Shown in pieces: positions 1-12,400 of a stretch of DNA of 64,000 bases. The translations under genes and the position numbers were made by a program. The notes below the pieces were generated by a model. It saw only the letters and a list, made by a program, of their open reading frames with translations, did not search any database and was not told the origin of the DNA. How positions within the stretch are numbered: position 1 is the stretch's first letter; every line of letters starts with the position of its first letter. The DNA is taken from the NCBI RefSeq assembly GCF_001625195.1, contig NC_054390.1, positions 4,364,027-4,428,026 of the forward strand, read 5' to 3'. This DNA is from Drechmeria coniospora. Lineage: Eukaryota > Ascomycota > Sordariomycetes > Hypocreales > Ophiocordycipitaceae.

Positions 1-3000
1 AGTGGGGAACCGGTGTCTTATAATGTCCTGGAGCTGTTAAGCTTAGGGTTCTCTTGGAATGCGCAGGGGTTATAGCGTATCCTAATACCGAGCTAGCTAT
101 TGTGCAAGCATGTGAGTGGCGATAGACAAGTCGAATATCCACTTAGCGCGAACTTTATGCTGCGTTCCCAGTTATATTGTTCTGGCACTTGTACGAGTAT
201 GGTGGCCTCCCTACAACTATGAGCACTGGTTTCAGAAATTGAGCATTGTTCTCTGCATTAAAGCACATTATAATTATATGACTGCAATACTACAGTACCC
301 GTTCAAATGCATCCTTTACATCTCCATACAGTCCAGTAGTATAGTACAGATTGAAATAGTAAATATAACGAGAGCGAAACATAGCGAAATAAAGTCTGAC
401 TATTGTTGTTTGATGTTCTACTGAACCACAGCCTATGGATTCCACATAAGTTGTGCCCGTATATATCTCTGTACATACATAGAGGTCGTGAACGAGTTTA
501 GATATAGACGGTGAGAGTTTTATCTATGTCATTGTCGCTACCTTCTCTGCGTGTTCAACGTACATACTCCGTACAAGACCAAAGGGATACTAAAGATACA
601 ACAGGTACGAACAAAGTCCGCCTCTAAAATACATTCAATTCAAACACGTGGCGCTAGGCTCCATCAAGTGCGTATACTAACGAATATGCGCTGGAGGTAG
701 GATGGTTCCGGAACAAGTGCACCGTTAGCGTTGCAAGATGAAATCGTCCGTACAATAATTTGTGCTGCTTCTTCTTAGGTCCAAAATAAGGTTTCTCTTA
801 CTTCATGTTCGTGACCGCAATTCATGTCTCCTGCTCGCTAACGTAGGATCTGAAGGTAGGATTTTATGCAAGCATGCAAGCCGTTGCAAGAACTGTAATA
901 TGTACATAGTTATTATACGGTATAATTACAAGCATATCCCTAATAGTTCCCTGCTTATTGGCGACAGTTATTTACTAATGACCGAAGGTATTATTCGTAC
1001 TAAAATTAAGAAGTTTCGCTGCACAGTAGTTATCTGATACAACAGATGGTAGGGGGTCCGCCCTACCTGCGGCTACAACGAATCAAGTATCGTGAGATGG
1101 GTCAGAATCAATCTATTGGTGTTCTTGATTCTGCTGTTTTCTACCACTATATGTCCTCAGTGCCCGCTTAAATAGGCGTAGAAGTAGCTACCGTTACGTA
1201 ACTAACTACCCGGACTTAACCCCGTTACAGACCCGTTGGCGTGACATTATCATTATTCTTATTCTTGAGACGGCAATTCCGGTCAAAATCATAAAGAGTC
1301 CTTGCCAAATACGAACACCCAGCTGCCTATCTAGTCAGGCGAGCGGCTCCTTATGATTTTTCCTAGAGCCATGCCCTAATCCCTTTTCGTACCATCCGAA
1401 TATCCTCGTTAGCTATTCGATATGACTGTCTCAGTCAAAAATAAGCCAGTATCCATCCTTCTATTATAGATATAGCGCCATTGTACGAAGAGAAAGCAAC
1501 GTTCCCTCCGCATAGCTCCAAGACTGACCTAGTAGCGGTGGAGAGAACAAAGCAATTGCCTTCGTACCGGACGACATTAATAACTGCATTTGCAAGCTGT
1601 ACCGATTAGGATTGATCGCCACAAAATAAACCCATAACTTTAAAGCATCCATTGTTCTGTGAGTTATCGTCTTTGACACAGAGAACAATGGAATGCATCT
1701 ACGCTTTACCGAACGCTTACGATACAGCATACCGCCCGGGCTACAACGAATCACCCCCGACAATGGAATAGCATTAAAATGATAAGTTTACTCCTCATTT
1801 AGCATGCTTAGCACTATACTTTTCGACCAGCTAGTTAGTGCTTCTGCAAGCAGCAGTAGGCAGAATGGCCAGCTGTAACGTTTGCCGACAGGACCGATAG
1901 AGTCGGATGGATGAACACGATTTATGACGGACCATTTGTCGGACAATCGGGCGGCGGATCGGAACGACGCTATAGCCTGCATACGGATACTGTTTTTGCA
2001 GTACTACTTGACAGCAGTATTTACGAGTAATTTACCTGATGGACAGGGTTATCGTACAACTGGCTCGGTCATCCTTACCCGGATATAGTAGCCGCGATTT
2101 GATGAGGCACGACAAAGTGTAGCAACCCAAGGAGAAGGGGGATCCAAGATTCATACAATTGAAGAAACGGTTTCATACACACAGAGACCCGTTACATGCT
2201 CGAATTTTATAGTCAAATGTAATGAGGTGTTTCAAGTCCAGTCAGCAACAGGAAAGAACTATAGTATTCCCTGCCATACTAAAGGCTCGACAGCAGGTTA
2301 ACCCAAGGCTTACAGGAGACCAGCACATACGAGTACATGTAAAAGTGCACAATAGAAACGCTTTCAAAGAGTCTATGGGTAAGATATATATGACTCGCTT
2401 ACTGGTCAAGTACTGGCAAGACTTACTAAAGTAGGGGTGTTCACCTACATTACATGTACGGAGTTCTCGTACAGGGATAATCGCGCCACGCCCCACCTAA
2501 AGGTGTAGCACTTAATAGGTGTTACTTCGTACTGCAATTACTCCGTACGTACTCCGTGCTTGCGGACTAGAGTAGTTGCAAGTGTACTCCGTACATTTAA
2601 GTAATAATGCTCCGCGCATGTATCGTACAAACAGTAGTATAGCACAAGGAATACAGAGTGTGGAGATAGATCATATATACTCCGCATAAGTATGGGGCCA
2701 TTCATTCTGTTACTGCTAGAACCATCCTAGTGCTCACAGAAGTGGACTCATAGTCGTTGCAGAAGGCACTAATCGCATGACAATGTTGAAGCTCTTACTA
2801 AAAAGCCAAGAAAGCTATCGAACTACTTTATCATGGTAGGATCAAAGGAGTATTACGGAGTACAGTATGATGTTGATCTTTATACTAATTTACTTATACT
2901 TGCGTATACATGTGCATATACATGTGCAGCACTTGCAGTACAGCACGTACACTTATTGCACATTATTATTGCGCAAGCATGTATGCGAGCACGAGTACTT

Positions 3001-3900
3001 CTACTCCGTACAAGACAATTGCAGTACAGTAACACTGCGCAAACAAGTACCCGGGTACGAGTACTTATACTCCGTACAAGTACGCATATCACATGCGTGG
3101 AGATCGGAACATTCGGAGGTAAGAGCGAATGGAGTATCACTATCAGTACCCAACAGATTGTGGATAATTCTGACTAGACCTACTCCTACTCCTATAGCAG
3201 GGACCCTCAAGTCCATGCAGCTATAGATATAGTATCAGTATCGTAGGAACGTTAAGCGCAGGGTCAATAATCCTCAATTCTACGTCCAAGACTGAAAACT
3301 ACTAACATCATCCCCGGCACTTTACCTTAGCCAACGAATATGAGGAGCAACAGATGTAATGGCAGAGGTGAAACCTTTTGTGATGCCTGAGAAAGGAATG
3401 CCTGGTGTACACGCACTCCCCCAACCTATAGGTGAACGCGACTTTGGTTCCCTTTGGGTAAGAGCAGCGACCTACATTTTCTCTACCTACGGCATCTGTA
3501 AAGGCACAATGAACCGTCCATGCCGCTGGGAATAGTTTTTAATTCCTCGATATTCTATATTTATGCAGGATATGGCGAGTATTTTTGCGGAATGTACAAT
3601 CACTGGCTTATTTAGTAAGTTAAGTATTTTGCTACAACATGAATACTAGCATGCATGCAAGTTCAGGTGAAGACTTGCACGAGTAATGCTTGTATGCTTT
3701 ATACAAGTACTCGATTCATTTATTAATTGCACAGTGTACACCATACCACCAAAGGAATGGAGTCAGGGGTATTACTAATACCTCGTGGAAGGAAGTGAAC
3801 ATTGGTGTCCAAGTACTTTACAAGCTGGGTTTTTTTTAGGCGTACGGTCCGTATAAGTATTCGTTCCGTATATCACATCAGCTGTAAACATTGCACCAAC
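1..3900. repeat. Left copy of a ~3.9 kb direct segmental repeat
   Basis: This stretch aligns collinearly, with many substitutions and indels, to about 15,481-19,270. Anchors: the AAGCTTAGGGTT block near 40 and 15,517; GTGAGTGGCGAT at 110 and 15,610; GGTCCAAAATAAGG at 778 and 16,313; the AATGAGGTGTTTCAAGTCC block near 2,220 and 17,688; GGTAGGATCAAAGGAGTA near 2,836 and 18,281; CTTGGAAGGAAGTGAA-like sequence near 3,785 and 19,153. The left copy often shows T or A where the right has C or G, as expected from repeat-induced point mutation (RIP), though this was judged by eye. Open frames inside are short and not shared in frame between copies, so no gene is called. The right copy is the upstream flank of the microexon gene, so this copy is probably the upstream flank of a second such gene lying left of base 1. 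Confidence 0.8.
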
Positions 3901-4262
3901 GAGACATAGCAGTCGGCAGCAGTCACGCATAATTGCAAATTTAACATAGTATAGAATTGATACCCCTTCCAACTTGATCAAATGGAAATGACAGGACCCC
4001 GCTAACGATCGGCCGAGCTTAAACTCTAGTAGAGAACTCCATACAACGACCGTAGCTACCATCCACCCAAACCATCATACCTAAACTCCTCCGGACTAGC
4101 TGGGATTATTTGAGTGTAGGGGCAGCTCACTACTGTATTTGTAAGTCGGACACATACGCCTGCAGTTATATTGAAGTAGATATGGCGCATACCCACTTTA
4201 TCGGCAGGCCAAAGAATAACCTATTAGCAATTCAACATAATGCAACCAGTTAAAACGCACCG
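3901..4262. other. Spacer downstream of the microexon gene
   Basis: AT-rich sequence between the end of the left repeat copy and the inferred stop codon of the microexon gene. It should hold that gene's 3' UTR and poly(A) site. No open frame here is supported. Confidence 0.4.
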
Positions 4263-6435
4263 TTAATACGGCTATCAGAAGCAGGAGCATTAGTGAAACC
4301 AAATGGGATAATAGACAATGTAATTGTTCGACATACGGGCTATAGTAATACGAAACTTTTTTAGCATTTAAATCGCCGACAGAGTGACTGTAATACATTG
4401 TGGCTAGGGATCACTTACTTCCTAAAACATGAATTATGCGAATTAGTTCGTCAGAAAAAAACCTAGTCATTTGACAGAAACAATATACCACCTGTGATTT
4501 GTTACATATTAACATAAAGACAGATTTATAAATGCCAGGCTCGATATAGGTAACCACGCACCACCTAGATTAGATATTCCCGATGCATTAGCGTTCAAAA
4601 AAAGAAAGAAATATACGGTAAAAAACATACCCGATACTTCTTCTATTATTTCAAACCTTTCTTTAGTATATTGTTGTAAGTCCAAACTGAGCAAGAGTAT
4701 TCAAGCCTACTCTTTGTAACTGTGTATCTTACTATTAGCATCTTATAGTACACACACTATATTAGTAGCAATTGCTTACCTCTTGGTCCTATATTTCGTC
4801 ACTTAATATTAAATTCCAAGATCTATAGTAGCCACTATATATTACCGGCTATTACAGTAAGCTGCATCAGCATGTCGAATTATTGATTTCAATCTTTGAT
4901 TGGAAGCAGCTATGTTTCTCAATCGGCGCAATTCAACCTACCTTCTAAACAACGTGAATATATTAGTACATTAATAGTAGTTCTAGGCTACATCCGGATA
5001 ATGCTAAATATTTTATAGACTAACCTTTTTGATCTCAGCCGGCGGGTTATTCTTCTGTTCAACTGGAGGTAAAGCCTCTTCAACTAGAGGTTTAGCCTCG
5101 TTAAGCTGAGGTTGAGCTCCCTATAGTAGCCAGCCGTATCAATATCTAAGTAATAATTCTTAATAGTTACCAGTCAACACACCGTCTAAACAAAGTAAAT
5201 ATATTAGTACATCAATCTTAATACAAGGCTAGATCTCGAATGCATAGCTACTAACCACAGTATTGAACTCGGTAGGCTAGGATTAACCTAAGCATACTGC
5301 TCATTATTTGCGTATTTTCAGCAACATACCTTGGCGTCTGGCTAATGTTGCAATAAGGTAAGATACAATGCATTAATGCCAGTTTCAAGTTTACACATAA
5401 CAACCTACTTGAACCTTAATATTGATGAGCTTAACAGTCAGCTGTATCCGTATCTTAAAATTCAAGACTCCAGAAGGCCTGTTGGTAAACACCTACCTTC
5501 TAAAATATACATCTTTCTTAGCATATCGCTAGCATCAACACATTCCACCTACTGACGGCAGAAACTTACTGACTAGCCCACTATTGTATTAGAATAACTA
5601 GATAACCATGCTATCATGATTCGCGTTAGAACATACCTGCTCCCTTTTTTTTTTCTCCTATTACAGTTGCCCATATTAATATTATGCTGATAATCGGACT
5701 CTACCAATATTGCTAACAGGAACTTAAAACTTACCTCCTAAATCGACTCCTGCATTAGTATAACAAACGATGATGCTGCTCTATCATATAGTTAGGATTC
5801 ACCTCAGCCGCCGCTTTTTGCTATCAAAGATGCCCCTGTAAATATGATCCTGATAACTAGGCTCTACCAATATTGCCAGCAGGGACGTACTCTCTAAACT
5901 CGCTGGTACATTAACGAATCGATGCTATTTTATTTATAGTACAAGGTAGTTTGGAACTTACGGCAATCAACTGGTTTAAAATTTAGCCAAAAACCTGCCT
6001 CAAAACAACGTATTCATATTCATTAGATTGAACGCACCATTGGCCGCAGGTGTGTCAACGGAATAACTTTGGTCCTCTATAACGACCAGTAGTATTATCA
6101 TCAGACCAAGTCAAACTCCTTGTAGATTGAAATAGGCACTTACGATCTATCGTTCTCACTATCAGCAATAGAGTAACTTTTGAGTTCCAAAACAAATAAG
6201 GTACAAGTAGGAACCTACCCCCTATAGCATGGTATATCAGAATTGTGATTCAACAAGTCTTCATGTGCTATCAGCGGGAAAGCCTACATTCTGGAGCAAG
6301 TCAATATATCAGCACAACAATGACTCTTTCTATTCGAGATGCAACTCACTCCCTAGTATTGAGGTGGAAGTCAGTCAATGGCCAAGACTTTACTTTATTA
6401 AGAGCAACAAGTAAGAAGATTGAACTTACCACGGA
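4263..6435 (-). other. Microexon gene, part 5: exons 132-159, with longer exons
   Basis: Exons: 6430-6435 (6 nt), 6350, 6288, 6219, 6144, 6068-6076 (9 nt), 5962-5970 (9 nt), 5891, 5803-5820 (18 nt), 5735, 5637-5657 (21 nt), 5570, 5497, 5409-5414 (6 nt), 5330-5341 (12 nt), 5256-5276 (21 nt), 5183, 5025-5120 (96 nt), 4942, 4846, 4780-4788 (9 nt), 4711-4719 (9 nt), 4631-4642 (12 nt), 4562, 4489, 4419, 4337, and the terminal 4263-4271 with stop TAA. Single numbers are 3-nt exons. All keep phase 0. The 18-nt exon encodes QKAAAE, the 21-nt exons EKKKREQ and PTEFNTV, the 12-nt exons PDAK and KKYR. Least certain: 5409, 4942 to 4846 (93-nt intron) and the 97-nt intron between 6068 and 5970. If the 4562 donor is not used, reading continues 12 codons to a stop at 4,526. 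Confidence 0.7.
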
Positions 6436-9400
6436 CTACCATTACACAGTATATCTAATTAGTATACTGCTAGTATTTAATTTATCAGCTAGCTAGGTTC
6501 CAACTTACAACCTAGATGACCTGAATTAGCGCAGCAAGCTTATTTCCCATAGAAAATTAGGCAGAATTTACACGCTATAATGCCGCTTTCCATTAGTAAA
6601 TCCCCACTACAATCGTCATGTTTCTGAATGAACGACTTACGAGCTATTATTTATCTTAGCGTACTGCCAGCTACTCACCAATTCGATACACTAGAAGCAT
6701 AAGATAAGATGTTGAGGATAAATAGGACCTTACCGTCTATTATTTATTTTAGTATTATTACTCTCCTTGCGCATTTTCTGCTAGTAGTTATTTACTTGCT
6801 AACGAATAGTGTTAACAGAGTACTAGCAGCTACAAAAGGTTCGTCTAGGATACAGATAGCTTACCGACTACGGTTTGCATATATATTAGCATCTGCAAAG
6901 GGATCTTTTGCACCAGGTACATATAGACCGGACGTACTAACTAATGGCACATTAGAATCCGGAATCCTTTCTGGCCAAATGAAACAAACCAAACTTACAC
7001 ACTGATATTGTCCAAGTATAAGCCAAAGTAGCAATTTTGGTCAACAGTCGGGCCTAGCACTTACTTGCTAGAGTAAACCGGCTTAGATAATTCCTAATAA
7101 CAAAAAGCTTCCCTACTAGGACATGCATACTTGCTTGCGTATCCATCGTATTAGATTACTGCTAGTAACTGGATCGGTCCAGAGCTATCGAAATAAACTA
7201 CCTTCTACAGTAGCGAGGCATATTAGAATTCTACTAGAATTCTCATAAGTTTTTAGTAATGATCTTACGGCCTTAAAACTTTGTTAAACCTCAATAACAG
7301 CATTCAATCGTAGAATAACAAACGCACATGCTGTAGTCATAAGCTAGATTATTATCCATATACAACAGTAATAGGTAAAGTAGAAACTTGCGTTCTAATA
7401 TATAAGTTAATATCTATCGACAGCCTTTCGCTTTCTATTATGGCGGCAGAGCTTACGAACTAGAGTTATCAGCCGCATTAGCATATCGGCATTACCTTTA
7501 TCTACAGCAAATGCAGGAAATTACTTACAGTCTATAATGATTCTGCCGTGTAAGATAATTGCTAACAAATGCGTAAGGACTTTACACTTTGATGTATCAA
7601 CGTACAAACTGCAGTTTCCAATTGACTTAGCCCATACATATCAAGAAACATGACTACTTCCTATATATGTGTGAACTTACGTCCTAAGGATCCGGCATAT
7701 CAATACTTTACTAGCGCTAGGCATTTTAACTTTGCAATAGCAAGGACATACAAGCTGGAAGTTCGCAATTATATTAGCATCTACCTATTACCCCTTAGAC
7801 AACTTAATGAGGAATACTTGCCGTCTAGTTTGCCAAGTTTAGCCCACTGCTACAAATGCAACTTTTTGAACAAAAATCAAACGCTTACTTCCTGTACATA
7901 CGCATTAGCTAATGGCTGGTTGCTAAAACTTAGCATTACAATAAATACTTACACACTAGTAATTCGTTTTAGCAGCTTACAGATGTCCGATGTTTTGAAG
8001 GTAAAGGCAAGACTTTACCAGCTAGAGATTCCACAGACTTCAGCAAGAATTCCTCGATGCAGCTATGAACAATACGTACCAACTATTCAAAGTCAAAATT
8101 CACTTCCTACAACCAGTTTTGGTTTTATCCTATCAGAAATAGAACTTACGCACTATATTTCCCAACAATTTTAGTACAATGCAAAAATGGAGCATAATTA
8201 AGACCAACAGACTATAATCGCCAGTTAATATCGATTCAACTAAATGGGGTACTTTGTTAAACTTACAATCTAGAGCAATTGCCGACTTAGTTTTATCTAC
8301 TTAAGGTTCGTAATTCTGAAGCATACATACTGTTATTGTATTAGTTTTCGTCTTATATATACTTTGCTTTTAAAAGTATTAACTTACGATCTAAATCTTT
8401 AGTATCGGCTAGTGCTCTACCGCTTTTTTTAAAAATAGTCAGGAGCGTACAGATTTCTCCTAAATATCCGTCATATTAGAACGCTATAAGATTCATATCA
8501 TAAATATACAGTTATAGGAAGGAACTTGCCATCTATATTTACCGCTATATTAGCATACAACATTATACCTACCTGAATCTGTTTTGTGTATCGATTGTTT
8601 AGAAGCTCACCTTCTAGAATCTCGAGTGATTCAATAGTTATACTAATAGTCCTGCACTTTTGTTGAAGGTACTTACGCCCTATCAATAGGAGATATCAGT
8701 GCCTAGAGTTAGACGTTCCCTCACTCACAGGGTGGAACATACATGCTATCGATCCCTGCCATATTAGCATTATGCACCTTCACTTATTGCTAGCTGTCAG
8801 ATGAAACCTACACACTATTAATTGTAGAGTATTAGCATCCAAGGTAGTAATAAAACAAATATCTTTAACATACTTTCTAAAAAACATAAAGTTACAATCA
8901 GACAAGAATAAATAATGATAGAGAGAACTTGCGTGCTAGCAATCGTTAGCTGTTTATATTATCTTCGACAATACATAGAGAATGGGGATATACAGTCTAC
9001 AGCCAATAGAAATTAGTACTATGCGTTGTAACTGATATTATTCATAGTAAACCTACTGGCTATATCGTAATTCAAATGAGTATCGTCCAAAATTAACACT
9101 AGCCGTCACAGTACGAAGCTTACAATCTAAACAAATGTATCAAACATTAATATAAATGATATTTTGGACGTTGTCGAAATTAAATGGAAACAAACAAGCT
9201 AGTGTTCAAGTTATGTCAGCGTAGTAATACAAAATGTTTTCAAATGATATTAGTCAAAACCTACCTTCTAGAGATACTCCCTACTTTAGAAACTTTCTCG
9301 GCAATAGACTCGTCTGAATATTGGGTGGTAACTAACGCCCTATAGGTTTTATATTTTTAGCGAAAATATATGTTAAGATTAATAGCTACTGGCTTACAAT

Positions 9401-12400
9401 CTTAAATTAGAGTGATATTAGTGTCTCGTCTATAGATCTATTTTTTGTTAATGGATGATCAAAACGTACATACTATACAGTTTAGTTACGATTGGAATTG
9501 CTAAAACGAAGCATTTTAATGATAACGAGAAAATACTTACGCGCTAGTTGCAAGCTGCATTAGTATGATACTATATTAACAATACCCAGGAACTACCTTT
9601 GGGAACATACCCACTAGAATAGCCAGCAATTAGCGTATACCATCATCAGCTGGTTACAATATAGAACCTTAAGAGGCTATAGCTGCCATCCTCATTAGTA
9701 ACATTTGTAATTAAAATTGCTTTAACAATAGGAAAGTACGTAACCCCCTAAGATATATAAGTTGTGCAAGAACTACTTAAGCAATCCGATAATGGAAATT
9801 ACCTTCTACAGTGTCCAGTCGTATAAGTATTCACGGTGTAATTTGAACAGTCCGAGGAAGAAATTACAGTCTATAGTTTCCAGTCGCATAAGTATTTATG
9901 GGGCGCTGTTACTGCTTATGGTCAGAACTTACAGTCTAATATGTCGCGCTTTATTAGCATTTTGCGATAGCCTGCGACTGTTTTGTCTACAAGCTCACTT
10001 CCTGTATTTATGAATTTAATTGATTTACTAATATATAAGTACGATACAGATATATATTTTAGTAACGTACGTTCTAAATTATAAATTATATTAGTGTACA
10101 AATTGCTAGCTATTGGCAAGAAATATACTTACATGCTACAGGCATTTGAGCATAATGCTGGTATTATCTTCCCCTGTACTACAGATAAAAACCTTACTGG
10201 CTAAAGAAGTAGAAGACATCAATACATCTTAAAACGTATTTCAGATTCCTGTCGGAGCTCACCAACTGTTAATGCCAACTTTATTAGCATATATTAAAGA
10301 ATAAATATTCCGAAGAGGTAACAATAGCATACACCCTATTTTGAGATATGTATGAATATTTACGCTAGGAATACTAATATTCTGAGTTTTTATTACGAAT
10401 GAATCAACGTACGAACTATAATTCATAGCGCTTAAGTATCACGTTACTCAACACAGCTGGTAAACGTATAAAAACGTACCAACTAGAATATTGAGACACA
10501 TTAATACCTCTATAAAAGGGTTGCGACAGAAGGAACATACAGCCTAGACTTATTCGTTATCAAAAATGTCGCTAAAAGTTATGGTAGCACTCATTCATTA
10601 ATAACTAACAAACTATGAACAAGCAGCACTATTAGTTACAAAGAATCTGTTATCGTTATAAAGTATGACTCACGAACTAACGATGCCGGCGCATTAGTAT
10701 TATACTAGCAGTGGAGTTGAATTGCAACTTGCTTTCTAGAGTTCAATCCCATCAATAATTAAGCTGCCCTTGGTAGGAAAATAAACATACGCCCTAGATA
10801 TCAGATCATCAGTATATCGACAGCAATTAAATTATTGTCACACGTTATTGTGTACCTTCTAGTATTGCATTATTTTAGTATATCCGCACTGATGATAAAA
10901 TTCATCGCGTCAGATAGAAAACATACTCCCTAGTTGCCGGTCTTGTTAGCTTATAATCAATAAAGAGGTACGTTCAGACAAAGTACATAGGAGCAACTTA
11001 CAATCTACACACGAGTTATCCGTTTGTCAATGATCAACAATCATGGTTGTTGCTTGTACAAGTAAATACTAACAAGCTACAGGTATTATCTGTATCAGTA
11101 GCTGGCCAGCAATATGAACGTAGTTAATTGCGAGTTACAACATACATCCTAGAATAAATATATAGGTTATTACTAAAAGTACGACTCGATAATAGTTATA
11201 TGTAGTAACCTACTTGCTAAATTGTTGCATTTTAGTAATTGGCAACAATCTGGGTCGATTTGGTGGGAAAATACGTCCTAGTTGCCAGGCGTTTTAGAAT
11301 CCTAATGCGATACTATTCGTTTTTATTAGAAGGAAATTTTATACCTCCTAATGGTAAGTTAGGTTAGCTACTATACAATATAAGTAGCATCGCCGAAAAC
11401 AAATAGAGCCAAACATACAATCTGGGAGCCATATTAGCATCATCGCTCAATTAGAACAGCTAATAATACAAACACCAACTTACGGGCTATATTTGCCAAC
11501 CATATCAGCATATAAACAGCAAAATACCTTTGTTACATATATAATGAGCAACTGACTATCTAAAGCATTGTATATAAGTATGAAATTCATGCTTTCTACA
11601 AAACAAGCAACATCATACTGTCTACTTGCGGTATAAGCATAATAAATCAACCAAGTTATTCTTCCTGTAAGGTAAGAACGTACGCCCTGAGGTTGTACGC
11701 TACGTTAAATTCTTAGGTCGTTCTAGAGGATAGATATCTCTTACTGGCTAGAATTGCCACCTATATTAGTATGTCCAGAGTGGTTGTAAGTGTATGGGAG
11801 GCGCCATACAGGCTACAGTTGTTATTAGGATGGACTGTTGCCTGTAATCCAAGGAAGGGCATACTGTCTAGAATTGCCAACCATATTATCAGGATGAGTT
11901 CAAAAAGAATTATCGACTAGGAAAAACTTACCTCCTAGAACCATCCGCCAGTTTAGCTAGCATACCGCAAGTAGTCAATACAATGAATATTGGGGTAAAT
12001 GACTTACCCACTAAAAGGGACCAACTAGATTAGCAAACCGCCAGACATATAAGCCGCATCAATTTGCAGCTAGCATCCAGACTTTTGTAGGGACTTGAGC
12101 AAGAACTTACGAGCTATGTAATCAGTTGTATCAGTATTCGGAAGGCCGTAACATTCATAGCTGGATTTAGAAAGGAAATTACCTTCTAAAACATTTTCAG
12201 TAGTAGCACTTCGCCACTTACAAGGGGCGCCAATACTGAATAGACTTACAGCCTGCAGTTGTCAGCCACACTCGACCTTCCGGTCCATTCGCTTTTTTTC
12301 AATTCTTGTATCCAGCTTACAGCCTAGAGAGTCCTAATTAGCATCGAAATTGCACTTGACAGGTACAATCCGAGCCAACATACTTTCTAGCGTTCCATGT

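Noticed and set aside
4198..4694. Minus-strand open frames at 4,198-4,398 and 4,509-4,694 as small genes
   Set aside because: They read across acceptor and donor sites of the last modules; the spliced short exons explain the sequence better.
4849..4941. Extra one-codon exons at weak sites such as 8,104, 9,278 and 10,365
   Set aside because: Each would leave neighbouring introns of roughly 10-45 nt, too short to splice, while skipping them gives introns of normal length.
7650..8174. 174-residue open frame on the plus strand
   Set aside because: It runs antisense through several modules of the microexon gene, has no family resemblance and crosses intron sequence of the better-supported model.
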